A stretch of 50,083 nt of DNA, taken from Novosphingobium naphthalenivorans NBRC 102051 (GTDB taxonomy: Bacteria; Pseudomonadota; Alphaproteobacteria; Sphingomonadales; Sphingomonadaceae). Of this stretch, positions 8,371 through 16,775 are shown in pieces. The stretch's first letter is position 1, and the number at the start of each line of letters is the position of its first letter. The notes under the pieces are model-generated. The model saw only the letters and a list, made by a program, of their open reading frames with translations, was not told where the DNA came from and made no database searches. The position numbers and the translations under genes are program-made. Where the stretch lies: positions 1 through 50,083 of the forward strand of contig NZ_BCTX01000037.1 of assembly GCF_001590985.1 (NCBI RefSeq), read 5' to 3'.

Positions 8371-9483
8371 TCATTCTCCTTGGCCCGAAGGCATCACAAC
8401 CACATTGACGAAGCCGCCTGCCCGCTTCTCGGCCAGGGCAAGAGCTTCATTCACTTCACCGAGCGGAAAGCGGTGATGCTCAAGCACGGAAAGATCGAGC
8501 GTGCCTGCAGCCGCCATCGCCGCCATCTCCTCGCCCTCGGCGACCGTGAACCACAGTGAGCCGATCAGGCTGACCTGCGCGCACATGAGCGCATGCATGT
8601 TAAGCTGCATCGGCGCGTTCATGCCGCCGACATCGACCAGCCGCCCGCCACGGCGAAGCGCAGTAATGGCATCGAGCATCGCCTGTCCCGGCGCGCCCGG
8701 CCCCAGCGTATCGAGCACGGCATCGACACCCACACCGCCCGTAAGGCGGTGGGCCCATTCACCGACCGGCTCATCGCCCGCGGACAGGACATGAATGCGG
8801 GCCGGATCGATCGCGCGGACCCGTTCGAGCAATTCACGGTTCCGCGCCACGCCGAGAATGGACGTGGCCCCCATCGCGCGGGCGAGCAGCACTGCCCCCA
8901 GGCCGAGCGTGCCGCTGGCGCCATTAACGAGCACGGTACGGCCGGGCCCCACGCCCGCCTTGCGCAACCCGGAATAGGCCGTGCCGAGATAGCCGAAGCG
9001 GGCAGCCGCCTCGAAACTCACCTGCTCCGGCAGTTTCACCAGCCCGCTGGCAGGCGCGGTCGCGTATTGCGAGAAGCCGCCATAGGGATAAAGCTTGTAG
9101 ATCCGCTGCGATGCCGGGCCGAACCCGAAGTAGCCCTGAAACGTGTAGGCAGGGCAATTGATCGCATCGCCCGAGCGGCAGGCATGGCATGATCCGCACG
9201 ACCGGCCCGGATTGATATAAACCCGGTCGCCCGGCACGATACCGGAAACCATCTCCCCGACGTCCTCGACAATGCCGGCGGCATCGAGACCGTAAATCGC
9301 CGGGAGTTCGGGAACCGTCAGATAGGCCCGTTCGCCATAATTGCTCATCACATTGCGCAGATTGGGAACGACACCCGCTGCCTTGACGGCCACCACGACA
9401 TCGTTTTCGCGTGGTTTCGGACGGGCCAGCGTATCGACCTGGAAACGCCCACCTGCCTGGTGAACGCGCGCTGCATGCATCAT
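8371..9483 (-). CDS. MDR-family (zinc-type) alcohol dehydrogenase/reductase with altered catalytic site
   Basis: The 370-aa protein has the medium-chain dehydrogenase fold: a GroES-like N-terminal domain, the four-cysteine structural zinc lobe (Cys96, 99, 102 and 110), and a Rossmann domain with NGASGTLGLGAV. The usual catalytic zinc ligands look missing: the place of the Cys-x-x-Asp/Thr motif reads GVVPNLRN and the GHE motif reads GLDAAG (from residue 65). It may therefore be a reductase of the quinone-oxidoreductase type or use an unusual site. The start at the double ATG at 9483/9480 is favoured by AGGA five to eight bases upstream; an in-frame TTG at 9519 has no such site. It is the first gene of the dehydrogenase-cupin-amidase operon. 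Confidence 0.85.
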   Translation of the reverse strand: MMHAARVHQAGGRFQVDTLARPKPRENDVVVAVKAAGVVPNLRNVMSNYGERAYLTVPELPAIYGLDAAGIVEDVGEMVSGIVPGDRVYINPGRSCGSCHACRSGDAINCPAYTFQGYFGFGPASQRIYKLYPYGGFSQYATAPASGLVKLPEQVSFEAAARFGYLGTAYSGLRKAGVGPGRTVLVNGASGTLGLGAVLLARAMGATSILGVARNRELLERVRAIDPARIHVLSAGDEPVGEWAHRLTGGVGVDAVLDTLGPGAPGQAMLDAITALRRGGRLVDVGGMNAPMQLNMHALMCAQVSLIGSLWFTVAEGEEMAAMAAAGTLDLSVLEHHRFPLGEVNEALALAEKRAGGFVNVVVMPSGQGE

Positions 9484-9854
9484 CTCTTTCCTGCTCCCCA
9501 TGCCGATGCCGTCCCGCAAAGGATCCGGCGAATGAAGGCTGATGGGGAATGGCTATGAGGAGGCCGCACTCGGCGTCAATTGACGGAAACCCGCCTTGGA
9601 CCTGCAGTTCTCACTATGTGCAAGATGGAGGGGCACAGTGCCTGCGATGCTCAGAATAGGAGCTGTATACCTGAATGAGCGCCGTGCGCAGAATTGCCTG
9701 CAATATCGATCGCCGACGCTTCTGGTTACAGCGTGCGGCCGCACGCCGCCCTTTCGATGGACCCGATTTCCTGGTGAGCGACTGGATCAGGGCGACGGCT
9801 GATGGCCGCGCGAACCGCGCTCGCCAGCAAAGGCTGACCGACTGGCGCAAGACT
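9484..9854. other. Intergenic stretch with a 12-bp palindrome
   Basis: This 371-nt region lies between two minus-strand genes and should hold the promoter of the dehydrogenase-cupin-amidase operon. The perfect palindrome CGTCAATTGACG at 9574-9585, about 90 nt before the operon start, is a possible operator. Short open frames here show no recognisable protein features, and I see no RNA gene. Confidence 0.45.
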
Positions 9855-10913
9855 TCAAAATGCCTCTCCATCTTTCGCAACGGTTACCGGCCCGTTGTAG
9901 AAGCGATGAATTTCCGCAACATAACCGCCGTCCGCTATGGCCTTGGCGTTTCCGCCACCAGCAATGTGAGTAGCCACGACTTCACCGACATGCGCACTCG
10001 CTGCCATCCGGCCGATCTCGGCCGTTGTCAGATGATGCGTCCGCAGATGCTCCTCCATCTTGTCCAGCTCGCTTGCCGGTATATCGGGATACCACAGGCG
10101 CATTTTGTTGACCGTATCCTCAATGTCTATGAGTTCGGTGACCAACAGGTCGGCCCCCTGCGCCAATCTCTCCACGCTGTCGCACGGGCCTGTGTCACCG
10201 GTATAGACGATCGACCTGCCGGGCAGGTCGAAACGGAAGGAAAGAGAGCGGAACTTCAAGTCGCCCGCACTGCCAGGCGGAAAGCTGCAGTGGCAGTTCC
10301 TGGCAACTTTTACGGTAAATCCGTCGAAATTCACGACAGAACCGTCGTTGACCTCGACAACCTTGATGCCGGCTGCAGGATCAAGGGGAACCTCGCCCGG
10401 GACTCCATAGCCTAGTTCCGCACTCGGCCGCATCGCGGCGATGAGATCATCCACGATGCCCTTGATGCCGGGTGGGCCGAAAATTGTCAGGGGCGTCATC
10501 GTTCGCACTTGCAGCCGAAGCCCCAGCACCGCGGACAAACCGCCGATGTGATCAAAATGAATGTGGCTTATCCAGATGCTGCGCAGCATCTGGAATTGTG
10601 CGCCGGCCGCGAACGCTTCGGTCGCGGCACCATCGCCCGCATCGATGAGATGAGCCTGCGTGCCATTCAGCAACAGATTGGCCGGCTGTGCCCTGTCGAG
10701 AGAAAGTCTCGGCCCTCCCATCGTCCCGAGCGTGATCCAGCGATAATGATTGCTGTTGCCGGCTTGATCCGCCCGCACCGCCGGCGTGGCGACAACGGAG
10801 CCATCCTGCCGGGCGGAAACACCGGACGACGTGGCGCCAAGCACTGCCAGTGCAACCGCAAAACCAGCCGTCTTTCGACGGACAAGCCCAGTCCGCTCAC
10901 ATTTCCCTGTCAT
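9855..10913 (-). CDS. Exported metallo-beta-lactamase-fold hydrolase
   Basis: The protein has 352 aa, with a positively charged N-terminus and hydrophobic stretch (residues 13-34) typical of a signal peptide. The binuclear zinc motif SHIHFDH is at residues 116-122, and later ligands appear in NCHCSFPP, YTGDTGPCD and ATHIAGG. The arrangement is closest to the RNase Z/arylsulfatase-like branch of the fold, which hydrolyses ester-type bonds, but the predicted export makes an RNA substrate unlikely. It lies downstream of, and in the same direction as, an AraC regulator gene (93 nt). A periplasmic esterase or lactonase acting on an imported compound is the best guess. Confidence 0.82.
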   Translation of the reverse strand: MTGKCERTGLVRRKTAGFAVALAVLGATSSGVSARQDGSVVATPAVRADQAGNSNHYRWITLGTMGGPRLSLDRAQPANLLLNGTQAHLIDAGDGAATEAFAAGAQFQMLRSIWISHIHFDHIGGLSAVLGLRLQVRTMTPLTIFGPPGIKGIVDDLIAAMRPSAELGYGVPGEVPLDPAAGIKVVEVNDGSVVNFDGFTVKVARNCHCSFPPGSAGDLKFRSLSFRFDLPGRSIVYTGDTGPCDSVERLAQGADLLVTELIDIEDTVNKMRLWYPDIPASELDKMEEHLRTHHLTTAEIGRMAASAHVGEVVATHIAGGGNAKAIADGGYVAEIHRFYNGPVTVAKDGEAF

Positions 10914-11007
10914 CTCGCACCTTGCTCCGCTTCCGGTAGAGCAAAAATGCTACCTTCGGTGATTGCGAAATACTTGGATCATAACGAACCCCGGCGATCG
11001 GAACTGT

Positions 11008-11934
11008 TCAGGACGCGAAGCGGCCCAAGCGCGAAGGCGTAGTGCCAAAGCGCGCCTTGAACGAGCGATTGAACTGACTCAGATCGCTGAAGCCCACATC
11101 GAAGGCAATGTCGCTGATCTTGCGCCCGTCGGACTTCAAGACGGCTTCTTTCGCGCGGTCCAGACGGCGCATCCGGATATACGAGGATGGGGATTTAGTG
11201 ATGTCGGCAAAGACCATTTGTATATACCGTGGCGTAACGCCCAGCCGGTCGGCGATGAATTGCGTACTCAAATCGGGATCGCAGAGCGTCTGATCGATCA
11301 GCCGGATCGCTTCCTCGCGCACGCGATCACGAGTATGCACCTGCCGTACATCCTGCGACAGATCGTCAAGCACCAGCAGCACCAGATTGGCCAGCATTTC
11401 GCCCAGGGTCAGTTCGTTTCCGCCCTGATGGTGGGTAAGACACGTGCGGGCAAAGGAATGCAGCAACGCGCCTACGCCCGTTCGAACCGTGCCCTTGGCC
11501 CCTACCCGATCCATGGCATTGGGGCATTGCGCAAGGACTTCGCTACTTGGCAAATAGATTACAGTAACGGCCTTGCCGTCTTCGCCGGTTTCCGCCCTGT
11601 AAGGGGAACTGAGATCCAGCAGGACAAATTCCTGCCGCCCCACCAACTGCTCTCTTGCGCCGAAACTGAAGCGGGCCGTGCTGGCTTCCTGTATCGAGAG
11701 CCCGATGCGAGACACAGCGCGGCTCCGGCGAAAGCCATCACGCGACGTCTGAACGACTGTGGACTGCCCCTTGATCGTTGCGACAGAAGCATGTCCAATC
11801 TGACAGCTGCGCATGGTCCCCACAAAATCCCGAGGCGCATCGATGTCGACAGCGGTTAGGCGCTCGCAAACCCGGTTGTTCCATTCAGCGAGCCGCCGCG
11901 ATGGGCTAACTTCCCGCGTAGAGAAAACTTCCAT
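11008..11934 (-). CDS. AraC-family transcriptional regulator
   Basis: This 308-aa protein has an AraC_binding_2-like N-terminal half and a C-terminal AraC/XylS DNA-binding domain (about residues 200-305), with LSTQFIADRLGVTPRYIQMVF and the second helix pair ISDIAFDVGFSDLSQFNRSFKARFG. It resembles FeaR-type regulators of aromatic or amine catabolism. The metallohydrolase gene follows after 93 nt, and the next TBDR gene lies upstream in the same direction, so these three may be one functional group. The region just before the start contains the 8-bp palindrome TTGTACAA (near 11964-11971), which could be part of its own control site; this is weak. Confidence 0.9.
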   Translation of the reverse strand: MEVFSTREVSPSRRLAEWNNRVCERLTAVDIDAPRDFVGTMRSCQIGHASVATIKGQSTVVQTSRDGFRRSRAVSRIGLSIQEASTARFSFGAREQLVGRQEFVLLDLSSPYRAETGEDGKAVTVIYLPSSEVLAQCPNAMDRVGAKGTVRTGVGALLHSFARTCLTHHQGGNELTLGEMLANLVLLVLDDLSQDVRQVHTRDRVREEAIRLIDQTLCDPDLSTQFIADRLGVTPRYIQMVFADITKSPSSYIRMRRLDRAKEAVLKSDGRKISDIAFDVGFSDLSQFNRSFKARFGTTPSRLGRFAS

Positions 11935-12137
11935 CCTCGCCCCTGCAATTTATTTTATGCACTTGTACAATGCCAAGGCCGGAATGTCGAATCCTGCCAA
12001 AGCCGACAAGCCGACTTTGGCTCGGGAAACGAGCAGGTCATCACTGACCCTCTCCAGGCGAGATTTCCCGTGGAAATACGAACAGCGAAGGTCCGACGCT
12101 GGGATGGCGCAGGGCCCTGTCGTGGATTCAGACTGAA

Positions 12138-12164
12138 GCCGTCAGCCGTGGCCCGGCTGACGGC
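12138..12164 (-). terminator. Probable terminator after the TBDR at 12187-14565
   Basis: A perfect 10-bp stem GCCGTCAGCC / GGCTGACGGC with a 7-nt loop begins 22 nt after the TBDR stop codon. The following bases on the minus strand contain only scattered T, so efficiency is uncertain. Confidence 0.6.
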
Positions 12165-12186
12165 AACTCAATCAGAACGGCCAAAG

Positions 12187-14565
12187 TCAGAACTTAATCG
12201 ACGCCTGCACCGCGACCGACCGTCCCATTTCCGGCAATGCCCAGATAGTCCCGGGGGACGTCCCGACATTATTGCGCACGGCAGACGTGATCTTGTCGGT
12301 CAGGTTCTTGCCGATAACCGCGAGTTCCCAGCGCCCATCGGCATCTCCATACCCCAGCCGCGCATCCAGCTTGGCATAGCCATCCTGCATGAACAGCGGG
12401 TCGTTGCTCGCCTGCTCGACAAAGCTGCTGCTGAAGCTGACGCTCGGATCGAAGGTGAGCACGTTTGGGCCCACTGGCAGCGAGATGTCGATTCCGGCCG
12501 AACCGCTCCAGTCCGGTGCGTAAGGACGCTTCTTGCCGGACAGGTCCTGCACGCACGACTTGTTGACCAGCGTCTGCGCAAGCGTGCACGGACCATCGGG
12601 AAAGCGCGTGTAGTAGGCGTCGATGTAGGACACGTCGGCATGGAACCGCACGGCGTCGCTCAACCTGAACTGCGTATTGAGTTCCACGCCCCGACTGCGC
12701 GCCTGGGCCGCGTTCTGGATGGACTGCAGCACCGCACCGCTGGTCAGCACGACATTGGTGGATTCCTGAAGATCGGAATAGTCGCTCCAGAACAGGTCCA
12801 CGTTAAACGTCAGGCGACGATCGAAGAACTGGCCTTTCAACCCCACTTCGTAGGAGTCGACGTTTTCCGGGCCGAAGGCATTGGGAATGAAGCTGTCGGC
12901 GAAACCGCCGGCCTTGAAGCCCTTGGTATAAGAAGCATAGACCATCGCCCCGGGCGCGACATCATACTGCACGCTTACCGTAGGCATCAGTTTCCGGTCG
13001 GTCCGCTTCGGATTTGCAAAATCCGCCGGGTCCGCCGCAAGAACAGCGTTCAACGCAGCCTGCTGGGCCGGGCTGCCCGCGATAAAGTTGTCCGGCCCCA
13101 GATAAGCGCCCGGACCGGAACTACCCGTTTCGTTGAAACGATGCGCAGTCTTCTTGACGATCGAATAGCGAAGACCCATGTTGATGCGCAGCCTATCGGT
13201 GAGATTGTAAGTGGCTGAAGCGAAGAATGACAGGACATCGTCTTTCTGGTCGAACGTGCCGTGAATCCCCACCGGATCGGTCGCACTGTAAAGCGGCGCC
13301 ACGGCGGCCCCCAGAGGGGCGAAATAGAACCCGTCATAGAGCTTTGTGTGCAACTCACCGTGCGAATAGTACGCGCCCAGCACATATGTGAAAGGCGTGC
13401 CGGAAGCCGAGGTCAGCCGGATTTCCTCGCTGTAGTTCGTATATCTTTCGGGCAGGTAATAGGGCAGCGCCGCCGGCTTCCCCGGGATCACCTCCACCGG
13501 GACGGGGAAGAGATTGCCCCGCAACTGGACGTTGTGATGGAAATAGGCGCTCTTGCTGGACAGCGTGGCTGCGCCGAAGTCGTAGCTGTTGGTCCACACC
13601 GCTTCGGACATATCGTAATCAAGCGAACCGGGATAAGTGGATGTCTCGGCGTTCAGCTTGTCGTCCACAGGGCCGCCATTCTGGGCCAGATAGCGTGCGC
13701 ACAGCCCACCGAGAACACCCACGACCGGCGGGCAATACATCAGCTCTTCCAGATTGTCCTCGCTGTCGCGCATGCGCGCGCGATCGAATCTGAATTCGGA
13801 TTTGAAGCTGTCGCCCGGCTCCCAGACAAGCGAAACACGCCCGATCCAGTCCCGCTGGTGCGGACCGTCGTTGCCGGTAAAACTGTTCTTGATATAGCCG
13901 TTCATGCCATAGGCGCGGCCGGAAACACGCCCGCTCAGCGTCGAGGTCAGAGGCACATCCACTCCCGCTTCCACGGCATACTGACCGAAGTTGCCATAGA
14001 GGGCCGACGCATTCACCGCGAAATCATGGCCCGGCTTGCGTGTGGTGATGTTGAACGCGCCGCCGATGGTGTTGTTGCCGAAGAAGGTGGTTTGCGGGCC
14101 TTTGAGGATTTCGACCCGATCGATGTCGAACAGCGATGCCCGCATCGACCGCGCACGGCCGCGATAGACACCGTCGACGAATGTGCCGACCGCCTGCTCG
14201 AAGCCGGGATTGATGCCTGAACCGACACCACGGATCGTGAGGATGTCCGCCGCCGGCGCGCCTGCGAGTTTCACACCGGCGACATGATTGCCCAGGCTGG
14301 TCAGGTCACCGATATTGGCCCGCGCCAGCGCTTCACCACTGGTAACCGTCACGGCGATGGGAACGTCTTGCAGGGATTGCTTGCGCCCTTGCGCGGTCAC
14401 GACGATTTCACCCTGATACTGGCTGTCGGCGGACGGACCGTCTGCCTCGGTGCTCTTGCCGTCGCCGTCCGGGCTAGTCTGCGCGAGCGCCGGTGCGGCG
14501 AACGCCAGGACCGCAGCGCCGGCAAGCAGCGCGGACGCGGTCGAAATAGTTGAGCTGGTCTTCAT
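12187..14565 (-). CDS. TonB-dependent receptor
   Basis: This is a full-length TBDR of 792 aa. It has a signal peptide cleaved about after residue 28 (APALA-QT), a TonB-box-like GEIVVTAQ near residues 52-59, the plug domain (about 60-170) with RVEILKGPQTTFFGNNTIGG, and a beta-barrel with the usual KGFKAGGF and VDSYEVGLKG blocks, ending in ...VAVQASIKF with a terminal Phe. It imports a substrate across the outer membrane. A GAGGGGGG ribosome site precedes the ATG. The SGNH hydrolase gene is divergent, and the AraC and metallohydrolase genes lie downstream, so its substrate may be an ester. It belongs to the 'iron complex/aromatic' TBDR type rather than the carbohydrate type at 21914-24712. Confidence 0.95.
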   Translation of the reverse strand: MKTSSTISTASALLAGAAVLAFAAPALAQTSPDGDGKSTEADGPSADSQYQGEIVVTAQGRKQSLQDVPIAVTVTSGEALARANIGDLTSLGNHVAGVKLAGAPAADILTIRGVGSGINPGFEQAVGTFVDGVYRGRARSMRASLFDIDRVEILKGPQTTFFGNNTIGGAFNITTRKPGHDFAVNASALYGNFGQYAVEAGVDVPLTSTLSGRVSGRAYGMNGYIKNSFTGNDGPHQRDWIGRVSLVWEPGDSFKSEFRFDRARMRDSEDNLEELMYCPPVVGVLGGLCARYLAQNGGPVDDKLNAETSTYPGSLDYDMSEAVWTNSYDFGAATLSSKSAYFHHNVQLRGNLFPVPVEVIPGKPAALPYYLPERYTNYSEEIRLTSASGTPFTYVLGAYYSHGELHTKLYDGFYFAPLGAAVAPLYSATDPVGIHGTFDQKDDVLSFFASATYNLTDRLRINMGLRYSIVKKTAHRFNETGSSGPGAYLGPDNFIAGSPAQQAALNAVLAADPADFANPKRTDRKLMPTVSVQYDVAPGAMVYASYTKGFKAGGFADSFIPNAFGPENVDSYEVGLKGQFFDRRLTFNVDLFWSDYSDLQESTNVVLTSGAVLQSIQNAAQARSRGVELNTQFRLSDAVRFHADVSYIDAYYTRFPDGPCTLAQTLVNKSCVQDLSGKKRPYAPDWSGSAGIDISLPVGPNVLTFDPSVSFSSSFVEQASNDPLFMQDGYAKLDARLGYGDADGRWELAVIGKNLTDKITSAVRNNVGTSPGTIWALPEMGRSVAVQASIKF

Positions 14566-14732
14566 TGGTGGATCCCCCCTCGCAATTTTATCTCTGGTCT
14601 CTGCTTGCTCTCATTCCCGCACCGCTGCCGCACCGTCTTGGGCGAAAGCGAACAGAGTATGAAAAATACGAAAGGCGTGGCGTGAAAGGGGGCAACGACC
14701 TAGGACCTGACACTGATCAATGCGTGCTGGAG

Positions 14733-15527
14733 ATGGGAAGAGCTGTGCCGGGACGAACGGAAACCAGATACCGGAAAGCCGTGGGGAAAATGGCGGGGAT
14801 CCTGGCCGCTGCGGCAGTGCTTGCCGCGTCGCCGGTGGCTGGCGCTGCTGCCGAAAACGGAGGCGCCTTCGATGGCGAAATGAATCTCTTCGCGATGGAA
14901 GACGAATCCGTTCCAAAGCCGCCCTGCAGCACCCTTTTCGTTGGCAGTTCCAGCATCCGCTTCTGGTTCGAAATCAACGAAGACATGCACATGCCGCTGA
15001 TCAAACGCGGCTTCGGCGGCGCGACGATCCCTGATGTAAACCGGTATTTCAACCGGATCGTGACACCATATCGGCCCAGCAGGATCGTATTCTATGCCGG
15101 GGAAAACGATCTGGATGCAGGGCACTCTCCGGCTCAGGTGCTCGCAGATTTCAAGGCGTTCCTTGATCGCAAGAGCGCCTTGCTGGGTGATACGCCGGTG
15201 TTCTTCGTTTCCGTCAAACCCTCGCCATCGCGCTGGAAGGAAATCGAGGTTCAGCGCGCGTTCAATGCCTTGGTCGGCAATCTGGCAAAAACCCGCAGCG
15301 ATCTCGTCTATATCGACGTGGCGACCCCCATGCTGCGCAGTGGCACGCCCGATCCGGCGATGTTCATCAGCGACCACTTGCATATGAAACGGGCGGGGTA
15401 TGCGATCTGGAAGCAGGTAATCGGGCAGGCGTTGCAGGAGGCTGCCGTCCCGCTCGCCCCCGACTGCCGGCCGACAGAACCAGCCTTGCCCGCTGCCTCA
15501 GGCCAAAGTCAGTCCTTGCGCTGGTGA
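14733..15527 (+). CDS. SGNH/GDSL-family hydrolase, exported
   Basis: With the start at 14733 the protein is 264 aa, with a basic n-region (RYRKAVGK), a hydrophobic core (AGILAAAAVLAASPVA) and a cut near residue 40. The nucleophile block is TLFVGSSSIRFW (residues 67-78), block III is YAGENDL, and the Asp-His pair is SDHLH (Asp214, His217), as in SGNH esterases (lipases, acetylxylan esterases, lysophospholipases). An alternative start at 14790 has a closer GGGG site but leaves no positive charge before the signal core, so I prefer 14733. It is divergent from a TBDR gene and its last 30 bases overlap the end of the convergent MFS gene. It probably removes acyl groups from a glycan or lipid in the periplasm. 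Confidence 0.82.
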   Translation: MGRAVPGRTETRYRKAVGKMAGILAAAAVLAASPVAGAAAENGGAFDGEMNLFAMEDESVPKPPCSTLFVGSSSIRFWFEINEDMHMPLIKRGFGGATIPDVNRYFNRIVTPYRPSRIVFYAGENDLDAGHSPAQVLADFKAFLDRKSALLGDTPVFFVSVKPSPSRWKEIEVQRAFNALVGNLAKTRSDLVYIDVATPMLRSGTPDPAMFISDHLHMKRAGYAIWKQVIGQALQEAAVPLAPDCRPTEPALPAASGQSQSLRW

Positions 15528-16775
15528 CAGCGGGGCCTTGCGCTCGGCGCCCAGCGCGAACAGGAAGATGAAGCCGTAAGCAATGGCGGGAACCGCGAAC
15601 GCGACCGACAGGCTCAGGGTGTCCGCGATCGCTCCAACCAGCAGGGGGAGCAACGCACCACCGACGATCGCCAGGCAGAGCAGGCCGGAGGTCGAGGACT
15701 GTGACGCGCCCGACCGTTCGAGCGTGATGGTGAAGATCGTCGGAAACATTATCGAATTGAACAAACCGATCGACAACGCAGCGCTGCCCGCCAGCGTCCC
15801 GCTGGAACCGAAGACCACGAGACACAGAAAGATCGCTATCAGCGCACAGCAGCCCAGCAACCGGGGCGCCGCGATACGCGTGAGCAGAAAGCTGCCCGCG
15901 ATACGGCCCGCCAATGCTCCGCCCCAGTAGAAGGTCGCAAGATAGTTCCCCGCGGATTCCAGCGGCAGGTCAAAGATGTGCCGCTGGTGGAGAAAGTTGA
16001 TCATGATGCTGCCAATCGAGACTTCCGCGCCGACGTAGAGCCCGATTGCTGCCGCACCCGCGACGGCCCAGCGCGATCGCAGGGCAGCCAGCGCCGACGC
16101 TTGTTGTGCGGGGGGCGACTGGTTTGCCGCTACGGTAATCCTTTTGCGCTGGGACAGGACGAACAGCGCGAGCAATCCGAGCAGCATCGCCATGATCGTG
16201 AAAGCATGGCTGACGGCCGACAGTGCCTCGGTGCGCTGCGCAGCACTATGGATTTTCCCGCCACCTGCCTTGAGCACGGCGTCCCCAAGCATGAGCCGGG
16301 AACCATACTGCACACCGACGACCACACCGAGCGAGTTGAAGGTTTGCGCGAAGCTCAGGCGGAAATGACTCGTCTCGGCCGGGCCCAGTGCCGCCGCCAG
16401 CGGGTTCGCCGCCACCTGCAAGGCGGTGATGCCCGCAGCGAGCACGAACAGAGATGCCAGGATCAGAACATAGTCGTTGAAATGCACGCTGGACCGGACG
16501 AGCAGGCACCCGGCGATCATCGTGCAGAGCGACATCACGATAGCGCCCACCGTGCCGAGCCGTTGTCCAAGCGAGGCCGCTGGCAGTGAAAACATGCCAT
16601 AGGCCAGGAAGAAGACAAACTGCGTGAGCAGGGCTTCCGTGTAGTTGAGCTGGAACACAGCGCGCAGCGCAACGATCAAGGGGTCGTTGTTCGAAGTGAT
16701 GAACCCCCAGGCGAAGAACAGCGTGGTGACGGAAATGAAGGCGCCGGTAATACCCAGTTGGCGAAGGCGCGTCAT
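15498..16775 (-). CDS. MFS sugar transporter, FucP/glucose-galactose type
   Basis: The protein has 425 aa and about 12 hydrophobic segments. The N-terminal WGFITSNNDPLIVALRAVFQLN and the QVAANPLAAALGP, RLSFAQTFNSLGVVVG and YWGGALAGR segments match the FucP / glucose-galactose porter group, which brings monosaccharides across the inner membrane with protons. The ATG at 16775 overlaps the GH30 stop codon (ATGA), which fixes the start and implies translational coupling. It is the last gene of the TBDR-GH3-halogenase-GH30-MFS operon and would take up the sugar released by the two hydrolases. Confidence 0.92.
   Translation of the reverse strand: MTRLRQLGITGAFISVTTLFFAWGFITSNNDPLIVALRAVFQLNYTEALLTQFVFFLAYGMFSLPAASLGQRLGTVGAIVMSLCTMIAGCLLVRSSVHFNDYVLILASLFVLAAGITALQVAANPLAAALGPAETSHFRLSFAQTFNSLGVVVGVQYGSRLMLGDAVLKAGGGKIHSAAQRTEALSAVSHAFTIMAMLLGLLALFVLSQRKRITVAANQSPPAQQASALAALRSRWAVAGAAAIGLYVGAEVSIGSIMINFLHQRHIFDLPLESAGNYLATFYWGGALAGRIAGSFLLTRIAAPRLLGCCALIAIFLCLVVFGSSGTLAGSAALSIGLFNSIMFPTIFTITLERSGASQSSTSGLLCLAIVGGALLPLLVGAIADTLSLSVAFAVPAIAYGFIFLFALGAERKAPLSPAQGLTLA

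Noticed and set aside
3330..9483. An indole-3-acetate (iac) catabolic cluster
   Set aside because: A flavin reductase and an amidase are present, as in iac clusters, but the Rieske dioxygenase subunits and the IacA-type enzyme are missing.
9614..9880. An 88-aa minus-strand frame between the dehydrogenase and metallohydrolase genes
   Set aside because: Basic, low-information sequence that overlaps the end of the metallohydrolase gene; no homology that I can recognise.
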